Shown here: piece after piece, positions 1 through 6,564 of the stretch
How the letters are laid out: each line of letters opens with the position of its first letter
Position numbering within the stretch: the first letter of the stretch is position 1
Origin: Acidobacteriaceae bacterium
GTDB lineage: Bacteria; Acidobacteriota; Terriglobia; Terriglobales; Acidobacteriaceae
DNA length: 64,000 nt
NCBI GenBank assembly: GCA_035944135.1
Contig: DASZBM010000001.1
Span: 558,001 to 622,000 of the forward strand
Direction: 5' to 3'
The notes under the pieces: generated by a model
Told to the model about the DNA's origin: nothing
Seen by the model: the letters and a program-made list of their open reading frames with translations, nothing else
Databases searched by the model: none
Program-made: the position numbers and the translations under genes

Positions 1-281
1 TCGTCCTCAAGGGCGGAGCCGAAGTACCAGAGCGTGAGGAGAGCGAAGATCAGGCTGAGCAGGCCGTCTCCCACAAAGGGCCATGTGATGAACTGCCAGG
101 GCAGCTTAGGAGCGAGCTCCGGAGTGAGGATCAGCAGCCCAATGATGGTGCCGCCAAGCCTGGGCGAGACGATCCCGAGAATGAAGAAGAACAGGAAGCT
201 CGCGATGGCGAGGATGATGAGCTTCCGCGTGAGGCCGCGAAAGGCGGGTAGCGCGAGAAAAGTTGGGCCACTGGAGCGCAT
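1..281 (-). CDS. Rhomboid-like membrane protein, N-terminal part (cut by window edge)
   Basis: About 93 residues are visible from an ATG at 281 and the frame stays open to the window edge. The segment is hydrophobic, with one membrane helix near residues 21-45 and another near 70-90, and ends in LTLWYFGSALED. That pattern, a short N-terminus, a helix, then a WYFGSALE-type end of the second helix, resembles N-termini of rhomboid-family intramembrane serine proteases in Acidobacteriota. The catalytic GxSG and His helices would lie outside the window, so activity cannot be judged. It starts 7 bp beyond the stop of the upstream M28 peptidase gene on the same strand, so cotranscription is likely. 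Confidence 0.5.
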   Translation of the reverse strand, partial: MRSSGPTFLALPAFRGLTRKLIILAIASFLFFFILGIVSPRLGGTIIGLLILTPELAPKLPWQFITWPFVGDGLLSLIFALLTLWYFGSALED

Positions 282-287
282 GCGTTG

Positions 288-1736
288 CTATTGTCTCGCC
301 GGAACAGGGGGCACGGGAAGTGAACGATGACCGGCGGCATCGACCGCGCGAACGCCGAAGAGGACGTTGTCCTTACTGACGTCCAGGGTTATGTGCGTTT
401 CCGCGCCGGTGCTGCGGGCGTGCGTCCAGAGCTCGTCTGTGGTGTCGCGCCAGACGACCTCGTAGGTTGTGCCCGGTGGCGCAAAGGCAGATGCGTCCCA
501 GACGAGTTCGGTGTTGTTGTCGAGATTGCGCGTAAGGACGTGCACGTTGCGGGGCTCGCTTGGAGCGGCGGCAAGCGTAGCGAGGACGGCAGCGTTCAGG
601 CGGGCCACGCGTGCGACGTAATCCGTATCGACGAACTTGAGGAGGTCGCCATACTCGACGCCGTTTTCTGTGCGCAGGGTCTGGTGCTGGTGGTTGAAGT
701 TTTCGCGCCATTCGGTAAAGCGGACGGCGGCGAAGCCTGCGTTGTTGAAGCTGGTGTGATCGCCACCGCGAAGGTAGCGGTCGCGGCGAAGCACGAGCAC
801 GGGACGGAATGCCGCAGCTTGCGGCTGTTTCGCGCGGCGGCCGGGCTGGAAGTAGGCGGGCGCGAGCTCGGCGATGCTGCGGGCGAGCTCGCGGGAGGGC
901 GAGTCGTTTTCGGCGCCAAGGGAGAGGATCTGGCGCTGCTGCTCGGGCGTGGCGGTGGCAGGAACGGATTCGGAGAAGACGCGAACGACATCCTTGCGCT
1001 GCTGGGTTTCGCCAGGAGTGGTGTCACCGCCAACGATGTCGTTATTGAGGGCGGCGACGAGGGGCCAGCCTTCGGACTTTGCGAGCTCGGCAAGATGCTG
1101 TGAGCCGTTGAGGCCCTGTTCCTCGCCGGCAACCGTGACGAAGACGATGGTTCCGGTGAGTTTGAGCTTTGAGAGAGAGCGGGCGGACTCGAGCGAGACG
1201 GCAACGCCGCTGGCGTCGTCATTGGCGCCGGGAGCGGCGATGTGGGAGTCCATGACGTCGGTGGCGCGCGAATCGTAATGGCCGGTGACGAGGGTCCAGG
1301 GTGCATTCTTGTCGGTGGAGGTGCCGTGGAGAATGGCGTAGATGTTGACCAGACGCGTGGGGCCGGCGAAGCGGCTGGGGCGGCCGTTGAAAGAGGTCGG
1401 TTGCTGGATGAAGGTGTCGCGCTTGACCTCCAGACAGCCGCCGCAGTTTGCGGAGATGGCGCGGAACTGGGACTCGATCCAGTCGGCGGCCGCGTTGATG
1501 CCCTGGCCCGGCGGGAGGTCGGTATCCATGCTGGAGAGCGTGCTGCGGGTGCCGAAGCTGACAAGTTTGGCGATGTCGGCGCGGATGGCGTCCGGCGAGA
1601 TGGTGCGGAGCGCGGCGGCGATAGCGGGATCGGGCGTGGGAGCGGGGAGGCGGTCGGCCGCGGGTGCCTGGGAGCGGCCAAGGGCGGGCGAGAGGAGGCA
1701 GATGGCGGCGGCGCCAAGTGCAAGAAAGCGCTTCAT
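288..1736 (-). CDS. Secreted M28-family zinc aminopeptidase with C-terminal Fn3-like domain
   Basis: 482 aa from the ATG at 1736, chosen because it gives a clean signal peptide (MKRF, hydrophobic stretch, then GRSQA); an upstream in-frame start would add about 25 residues before it. M28 metal-site motifs are present: HYDSRA near residue 152, NDDASG near 170, AGEEQGLNGS near 206 and GDHTSFNNAG near 327. These supply the His, bridging Asp, Glu-Glu and distal His expected of a dinuclear zinc exopeptidase. The last ~90 residues look like a fibronectin type III fold. The likely role is extracytoplasmic removal of N-terminal residues from peptides. Residues come from the sequence; function comes from family knowledge. 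Confidence 0.85.
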   Translation of the reverse strand: MKRFLALGAAAICLLSPALGRSQAPAADRLPAPTPDPAIAAALRTISPDAIRADIAKLVSFGTRSTLSSMDTDLPPGQGINAAADWIESQFRAISANCGGCLEVKRDTFIQQPTSFNGRPSRFAGPTRLVNIYAILHGTSTDKNAPWTLVTGHYDSRATDVMDSHIAAPGANDDASGVAVSLESARSLSKLKLTGTIVFVTVAGEEQGLNGSQHLAELAKSEGWPLVAALNNDIVGGDTTPGETQQRKDVVRVFSESVPATATPEQQRQILSLGAENDSPSRELARSIAELAPAYFQPGRRAKQPQAAAFRPVLVLRRDRYLRGGDHTSFNNAGFAAVRFTEWRENFNHQHQTLRTENGVEYGDLLKFVDTDYVARVARLNAAVLATLAAAPSEPRNVHVLTRNLDNNTELVWDASAFAPPGTTYEVVWRDTTDELWTHARSTGAETHITLDVSKDNVLFGVRAVDAAGHRSLPVPPVPARQ

Positions 1737-1791
1737 TCGTCGATCTCCGGGTTGTGGCGAGTAACCGCCAAAGATATTGCGGCGTCCCATG

Positions 1792-1820
1792 TTGACGAGT
1801 CGGAGGCGCACCGTTAGAAC
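1792..1820 (+). promoter_or_regulatory. Candidate sigma70-type promoter for the LysW-like gene
   Basis: TTGACG (1792-1797) and TAGAAC (1815-1820) are separated by 17 bp, matching 5/6 and 4/6 consensus positions. Transcription would begin near 1827, about 60 nt before the ATG at 1891. The site overlaps the region just upstream of the divergent peptidase gene. No experimental support. Confidence 0.4.
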
Positions 1821-1890
1821 TAGTGAAGCTGCCCGCGGCGCTCTTTGAACATCGTACAGGGCGGCAGGAACCCAGGTTTAGGAGATCGTT

Positions 1891-2097
1891 ATGTCAGTCG
1901 TATGCCCGGAGTGCGACAACCCACTCGATATCGACGTCGATGATGTGGAAGAGGGCGAAGTGATTCAGTGCGAGGAATGTGGAACAGATCTCGAGGTCGT
2001 CTCAAGCGATCCTTTGGAACTCGCGCCCGTCGATGAGGAAGGTTATGACGACGAAGATGACGATCCACGCGCCGAGGATGAAGACGAGGACGAGTAG
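1891..2097 (+). CDS. LysW-like zinc-ribbon protein with acidic tail
   Basis: 68 aa. Two CxxC knuckles (CPEC at residues 5-8, CEEC at 27-30) surround a short beta segment, giving a rubredoxin-like zinc ribbon as in LysW, the amino-group carrier of lysine/arginine biosynthesis. The rest is strongly acidic and ends DEDEDE, with a terminal Glu. LysW proteins normally end EDWGE, whose terminal Glu gamma-carboxyl is the attachment site; here that pentapeptide is missing but an acidic C-terminal Glu remains. A good Shine-Dalgarno (AGGAG, 6 nt before ATG) supports translation. No lysX, lysY or lysZ-like gene lies nearby, so a carrier role is only a hypothesis; a zinc-ribbon adaptor is equally possible. 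Confidence 0.75.
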   Translation: MSVVCPECDNPLDIDVDDVEEGEVIQCEECGTDLEVVSSDPLELAPVDEEGYDDEDDDPRAEDEDEDE

Positions 2098-2482
2098 GTT
2101 GCGGGCAGGCGCGCGGTTGCTGTGCATCTTTGCACTGGTGGCCGCGATGAATACGGCGGCAGCGTCTGGTATGTGGGCGCCGGGGTCGGCCTCTGAAACC
2201 ACGAAAGTTCCCAAGCTGCGGACAGTTGAGGGAATGGTGTGCAGCAACGATGGCAAGCCGGTGCAGGGGGCAGTTGTCTACCTGCAGGATTCGAAGTCGC
2301 TGGCCGTGAAGAGCTATCTGAGCGACGCGCAGGGGAAGTTTCATTTTCGGGAGCTCTCGATGAGTGCGGACTACGATCTCTGGGCCGAGATGAACGGCAA
2401 AAGATCGAAGACGAAGAGCATCAGCCAGTTCAACAGCAAGCCCGATCTGCAATACAGGCTGAAGGTTAAGGTCGCGGAGTAA
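2078..2482 (+). CDS. Small secreted protein with carboxypeptidase-regulatory-like (Ig-like) domain
   Basis: 134 aa from the ATG at 2078, which overlaps the end of the LysW-like gene by 20 bp; a TTG at 2099 just after that stop is an alternative start. A hydrophobic leader (LLCIFALVAAM, then AAASG) indicates export. The mature part reads VEGMVCSNDGKPVQGAVVYLQD, then a segment ending SDAQGKFHFREL, the pattern of a CarboxypepD_reg-like or DUF4198-type beta-sandwich found in many secreted acidobacterial proteins. There is no catalytic motif. The overlap suggests translational coupling to the zinc-ribbon gene, but the functional link is unknown. Confidence 0.65.
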   Translation: MKTRTSRLRAGARLLCIFALVAAMNTAAASGMWAPGSASETTKVPKLRTVEGMVCSNDGKPVQGAVVYLQDSKSLAVKSYLSDAQGKFHFRELSMSADYDLWAEMNGKRSKTKSISQFNSKPDLQYRLKVKVAE

Positions 2483-2525
2483 GTACTTTGCGAACAAACG
2501 GCGAATAAAATAGGCGAGAGCCTGA

Positions 2526-3848
2526 ATGGACACCTCGCCTCAGCCCGATCGCTTCGGCTTTCTGCATATTGACCTGAACAGCTTTTTTGCGTCGGTCGAG
2601 CAGCAGTTGCACCCGGAGTACAGAGGCAAGCCGACGGCCGTGACCGCCACGATGGCGGATACAGGCACGATCATTGCCGCAAGCTATGAGGCGAAGGCGT
2701 TCGGCGTAAAAACCGGGACGAAGGTGGGCGAAGCAAAGCGGCTTTGCCCCGGGATATCGCTGGTTGAAGGAAATCACACAACGTATGCGAAGTATTCGCA
2801 TGAGATTGCAGCGGCCGTAGAGCGGGTATGCCCGGTTGCGCACACGCCTTCGATTGACGAGATGGTCTGCGAACTTATCGGGCGCGAGCAGGAGCCGCCG
2901 CGAGCTCGAGAGATTGCGCTGGCGATCAAGCAGGCGATACGCGACGACGCCGGCGAGACGCTGCGGTGTTCGATTGGCATGGCGCCGAATCGCTATCTTG
3001 CGAAGATCGCGAGCGACATGCAGAAGCCGGACGGATTGATTGGACTGCTGCCATCGCAGCTTCCGCGGGCGATTGCGCACCTTGAGCTTCGCGACCTTCC
3101 GGGGGTGGGAGCGCGGACGGAAGCGCGGTTGAATGCAAAGGGTATACACACGATGGCGCAGCTGCTGTCGCTCGATCGCAATGGTATGCATGCACTTTGG
3201 GATTCGGTGTGGGGAGATCGTTTGTATCACTGGTTGCGCGGCGGCCAGACCGGAGATGATGGCGCACCGGTCGCGAGCGATCTGCAGAAGTCACTGGGAC
3301 ACTCCCATGTGTTGGGGCCGCAACACCGCACGCAGGAGGGCGCGTGGGCTGTGGCGCATAGGCTGCTGCATAAGGCCGCAATGCGGCTGCGGATGGAACA
3401 CTTTCATACGTCGACACTCGCAGTGACGCTGAAGTTTGCGCTGACCCGCGAAGAGGCTGCGCGAGCGGCGAAGCTGAAGCATCACACGTCGGGCATTAAG
3501 CATTCTGGCTGGGCGATGGAGGCAAGATTCCGGCCCTGCCAGGACACGCTGACACTGCTGGATGCTTTAAAGGGCGTATGGCGGGAGCGCCCAAACGGAC
3601 CGGAGCATCAGCGGCCGTTCTTTGTGGGCGTGACAATGCGGAATCTGCTGCCAGATAGCGAGGTGCCGAAGATGCTGTTTGAAGAGCCAGGACATCGGGA
3701 TGAGCTCTCCGCGACCATGGACAAGCTGAACCTGAAGTTCGGCCACTCGACTGTGCACTTTGCTGGGATGCTGCCCGCGCGCGACAGTGCGCCTACGCGG
3801 ATCGCGTTCACGCAGATTCCGGTGCAGTACGGTGTCGAATACATGTAG
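2526..3848 (+). CDS. Y-family DNA polymerase (DinB/Pol IV-like)
   Basis: 440 aa. The palm motif HIDLNSFFAS near residues 14-23 gives the first metal-binding Asp; SIDEM near residue 118 gives the catalytic Asp-Glu pair (SLDEA in Pol IV). IAASYEAKAFGV corresponds to the nucleotide-binding fingers segment, and LRDLPGVGARTEARL is the thumb helix-hairpin-helix. Because the acidic residues are intact this should be an active translesion polymerase, unlike catalytically dead ImuB proteins. The C-terminal ~200 residues form the little finger and are longer than in E. coli DinB (351 aa). No convincing LexA box was seen upstream; a TAAAAT -10-like hexamer sits at 2506-2511. Confidence 0.88.
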   Translation: MDTSPQPDRFGFLHIDLNSFFASVEQQLHPEYRGKPTAVTATMADTGTIIAASYEAKAFGVKTGTKVGEAKRLCPGISLVEGNHTTYAKYSHEIAAAVERVCPVAHTPSIDEMVCELIGREQEPPRAREIALAIKQAIRDDAGETLRCSIGMAPNRYLAKIASDMQKPDGLIGLLPSQLPRAIAHLELRDLPGVGARTEARLNAKGIHTMAQLLSLDRNGMHALWDSVWGDRLYHWLRGGQTGDDGAPVASDLQKSLGHSHVLGPQHRTQEGAWAVAHRLLHKAAMRLRMEHFHTSTLAVTLKFALTREEAARAAKLKHHTSGIKHSGWAMEARFRPCQDTLTLLDALKGVWRERPNGPEHQRPFFVGVTMRNLLPDSEVPKMLFEEPGHRDELSATMDKLNLKFGHSTVHFAGMLPARDSAPTRIAFTQIPVQYGVEYM

Positions 3849-3905
3849 CTGCTTACGTAACCTCCGGCGATGCATCCAAAGAGACACCCAGGCCGGAGGA
3901 TCGCG

Positions 3906-5453
3906 ATGTCACCAGCTTCACACTTTTCGAGTCAGAGACGAGTTCCCCTGAAGGGCAGCGCTCGCGAACCGTTCGACGTGTCGCGGGCAGGCGAGTTTAT
4001 ATCGCAGGCGACCGATGAGGAGCAGATCACAGTATCGGTCGTTCTAACGTCAAAGACACCGATCGATCCCAGCGTGAGGCTAACGCGGGAGCAGTTTGCG
4101 CAACAACACTGCGCGGATGACACGGCGGAAGAGGTTGTTCGCGGCTTCGCGCAGGAGTTTGGGCTAAATGTAGACGCGCCGAAAGAGCGAGGGCGACGAA
4201 CGTTGCAACTGACTGGCTCCCGGGATGCAATGGAGCGAGCTTTCGGTGTCACATTCCAGCGACATGTAACGGACGCGGGCACGTTTCGCCTGCGCGAAGG
4301 TGAGCTCACGCTTCCGGAGGAATTGTCTCCCCACGTTGTCGCGGTGCTGGGCCTGGACAACAGGCCGCAGGCGAAGTCGCATCATCGGATCGCCACTCCA
4401 CGCGCCGGAAACGTGAGCTATACACCGGTTCAGGTTGCGCAGTTTTATGGCTTTCCGGCGAATGCCAGTGCGGCTGGTCAGACGATTGCGCTGCTTGAAC
4501 TTGGCGGCGGATATGAGCAGGCGGACATTACAGCGTATTTCCAGAGCATTGGCGTGCCCGCTCCGAAGGTGACTGCGGTTTTTGTAGACAAAGGAACGAA
4601 TTCGCCTGGGGATCCGAACGGCGCCGACGGCGAAGTAATGCTGGATATCGAGGTATCGGCGGGAGTGGCGCCGGGAGCGAATGTCGTTGTGTACTTCGCA
4701 CCGAATACGGATCAGGGGTTCATCGACGCAGTTACAACGGCTGTCCATGATTCGACAAACAAACCGAGCGTACTGTCGATCAGTTGGGGTGGGCCGGAGT
4801 CCACGTGGACGCAACAGGCAGTGACTGCGCTGGATCAGGCGTGCCAGGCGGCGGCCGCGGTGGGCGTGACCATCACGGTGGCGTGCGGGGATGACGGCTC
4901 GACGGATGGAGTTTCGGGCGGAGGCAATCACGTGGACTTCCCTGCTTCGAGCCCCTTTGTGCTCGCGTGCGGCGGAACGAAGCTCGTGGCCAGCGGGACG
5001 ACCGTGACGAGCGAGGTCGTGTGGAATGACCTCTCGTCGAACGAGGGCGCGACGGGCGGCGGTGTGAGCGCGTTGTTTGGCCTTCCTACGTGGCAATCGA
5101 ACAGCAACGTGCCGGCCGCGCCGACGAGTGCCGGAGGGCGTGGCGTGCCGGATGTGGCAGGTGATGCGGACCCTTCCACCGGATATACCGTTCGCGTTGA
5201 CGGCGAGACAACAACGATTGGAGGCACGAGTGCAGTCGCGCCGCTTTGGGCGGGGTTGATAGCGCTGGCGAACGCGGCGAACGGGCAGGACGTGGGCTTC
5301 GCGAATCCAGCGCTCTATGCTGCCAAGAGTGCGTTTCGAGATATTACGAGTGGAAACAATGGTGCGTTCAGCGCAGGTCCGGGCTGGGACGCGTGCACGG
5401 GACTGGGCAGCCCGCATGGCGCTTCGGTGATTACGGCGCTTACTTCCAAGTAG
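3906..5453 (+). CDS. S53-family (sedolisin/kumamolisin-like) serine-carboxyl peptidase with pro-domain
   Basis: 515 aa from the ATG at 3906, preferred over an earlier ATG at 3870 because GGAGG lies 6-7 nt upstream. Residues ~1-165 match the pro-kumamolisin activation domain (including AFGVTFQRHV and LPEELSPHVVAVLGLDNRP). In the catalytic domain, GEVMLDIEV near residue 243 supplies the Glu and Asp of the triad, ACGDDGSTDG near 327 the oxyanion-hole Asp, and GGTSAVAPLW near 440 the nucleophilic Ser. No classical signal peptide is seen, as in many S53 enzymes. These proteases work at acidic pH after autocatalytic removal of the pro-domain, which fits an acidophilic soil bacterium. Confidence 0.92.
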   Translation: MSPASHFSSQRRVPLKGSAREPFDVSRAGEFISQATDEEQITVSVVLTSKTPIDPSVRLTREQFAQQHCADDTAEEVVRGFAQEFGLNVDAPKERGRRTLQLTGSRDAMERAFGVTFQRHVTDAGTFRLREGELTLPEELSPHVVAVLGLDNRPQAKSHHRIATPRAGNVSYTPVQVAQFYGFPANASAAGQTIALLELGGGYEQADITAYFQSIGVPAPKVTAVFVDKGTNSPGDPNGADGEVMLDIEVSAGVAPGANVVVYFAPNTDQGFIDAVTTAVHDSTNKPSVLSISWGGPESTWTQQAVTALDQACQAAAAVGVTITVACGDDGSTDGVSGGGNHVDFPASSPFVLACGGTKLVASGTTVTSEVVWNDLSSNEGATGGGVSALFGLPTWQSNSNVPAAPTSAGGRGVPDVAGDADPSTGYTVRVDGETTTIGGTSAVAPLWAGLIALANAANGQDVGFANPALYAAKSAFRDITSGNNGAFSAGPGWDACTGLGSPHGASVITALTSK

Positions 5454-5491
5454 CGAGAAAGGCGATTGGCGTCTGGCATCATGAGAGTGCT

Positions 5492-6322
5492 ATGGACGCA
5501 CGCTATGCAGGCAGGCTGGCGCCCTCTCCGACGGGATTGCTGCATTTGGGGCACGCCCGCACCTTCTGGATTGCGGCGCAACGCGCTCGCGCGGCCGATG
5601 GGATCTTGTGGCTGCGCGATGAGGATCTCGACCCGCAGCGATCGCGCGAGGAGTTCGCCGAAGCGATGCGCGAGGACCTGCACTGGCTGGGAATAAGGTG
5701 GGACGCTGAGATGCGGCAGAGTGAGCGTCTGCACGTCTACCGCGGCGCCATGGAGCAGCTGGTACGCGGTGGGTTCGTCTACGCGTGCCAGTGTAGCCGT
5801 AAGGACTTGCAACAGGCCGTCCAGGCGCCACATGACGACGATGACGAACCTGTTTATAGCGGGCGATGCCGGCCTGCCGCAACCAATGTGGAAACCGAGC
5901 TTCGGCCGGACACGAACTACCGGTTTCGCGTGCCGGATGGTGAGGCTATCAGCTTCGTTGATGGCCAGGCGGGGCCGCAAAGCTTCAGGGCCGGGTGTGG
6001 AAATGGCGTGGATTTCGGTGACTTTGTGGTGTGGAGAAAGGATGGGCTTCCGAGTTATCAGCTTGCCTGCGTGGTCGATGATGCGGCGATGGGGATTACG
6101 GAAGTGGTTCGCGGCCGCGATCTGCTGCGATCGACGGCTCGGCAGATCGTTTTGCAGCGGGCGCTAGGGCTGTCGACGCCGCGCTACTTTCATTGCGAAT
6201 TGATGCGAGACGAAGCCGGTGTGCGGCTCGCGAAGCGGCATGACGCCCTGAGTCTGCGCGCGCTGCGACAGGCTGGCTACACACCTGCGGAAGTACTTGC
6301 ACGGTTGAAGTTAGATAGATGA
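5492..6322 (+). CDS. gluQ: Glutamyl-Q tRNA(Asp) synthetase
   Basis: 276 aa from MDARYAGRLAPSPTG; GAGAG lies 4 nt upstream. It is a truncated glutamyl-tRNA synthetase-like protein: class I signature HLGH near residue 17, a degenerate KMSKS-type loop RLAKRHD near 249, and a zinc site of CQC plus GRC (residues ~104-124). It ends right after the catalytic domain, without the anticodon-binding domain of GltX, the diagnostic architecture of GluQ-RS. The enzyme attaches glutamate to queuosine at position 34 of tRNA(Asp). No queuosine biosynthesis gene lies in the window. It follows the S53 gene by 38 bp on the same strand. Confidence 0.92.
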   Translation: MDARYAGRLAPSPTGLLHLGHARTFWIAAQRARAADGILWLRDEDLDPQRSREEFAEAMREDLHWLGIRWDAEMRQSERLHVYRGAMEQLVRGGFVYACQCSRKDLQQAVQAPHDDDDEPVYSGRCRPAATNVETELRPDTNYRFRVPDGEAISFVDGQAGPQSFRAGCGNGVDFGDFVVWRKDGLPSYQLACVVDDAAMGITEVVRGRDLLRSTARQIVLQRALGLSTPRYFHCELMRDEAGVRLAKRHDALSLRALRQAGYTPAEVLARLKLDR

Positions 6323-6411
6323 ATGCGCGAACAAAATCGATGGAGTGGGGAATAAATGTATGTACCCGGCGGGAAATTTGCCTGCAGTTGGTAACGAATT
6401 CAACTCTGCCG

Positions 6412-6442
6412 CATCTCATGGGAAGGGGTGCAGCATGAGATG
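6412..6442 (+). promoter_or_regulatory. Hairpin holding a Shine-Dalgarno in its loop and an AUG in its stem; alternatively the gluQ terminator
   Basis: CATCTCATG (6412-6420) and CATGAGATG (6434-6442) are perfect 9-bp complementary arms around a 13-nt loop. The loop contains GGAAGGGG, a strong ribosome-binding site, and the ATG of the downstream mini-ORF (6435) is buried in the 3' arm. A TTTTT run follows directly, so the element also meets the definition of an intrinsic terminator for gluQ. Sequence alone cannot separate a translation-gating structure from a terminator with a fortuitous ATG. Confidence 0.5.
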
Positions 6443-6509
6443 TTTTTCGAGCGACGCGGTGCGGTGGGCGGCAGCGTTTTGCGTGGCGCTCCTGCTGCTT
6501 GTGAGCTAA
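6435..6509 (+). CDS. Possible 24-aa hydrophobic peptide
   Basis: A mini-ORF encoding MRCFSSDAV followed by a helix of about 14 hydrophobic residues ending LLLLVS. It has a near-ideal Shine-Dalgarno (AAGGGG, 6 nt before ATG) and is followed 20 nt later by an intrinsic terminator, so it could be a complete tiny transcription unit. Against it: its start overlaps a hairpin and T-run that may terminate gluQ. If made, it would be a membrane-inserting peptide or a regulatory product. No family is recognised. Confidence 0.3.
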   Translation: MRCFSSDAVRWAAAFCVALLLLVS

Positions 6510-6528
6510 CCCGGGCGGCTAAAGATTG

Positions 6529-6563
6529 AAAGGGCAGCCTGCGATTGCCGGCTGCCCTTTCTG
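6529..6563 (+). terminator. Intrinsic terminator, probably bidirectional
   Basis: AAAGGGCAGCC (6529-6539) pairs perfectly with GGCTGCCCTTT (6550-6560) around a 10-nt loop, followed by CTGTTT on the plus strand. On the minus strand the hairpin begins right after the stop of the S9 peptidase gene (6565), so it can end converging transcripts from both sides. Confidence 0.8.
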
Positions 6564-6564
6564 T

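Noticed and set aside
4164-5417. 417-codon minus-strand frame
   Set aside because: Antisense to the S53 peptidase; Arg-rich shadow without motifs.
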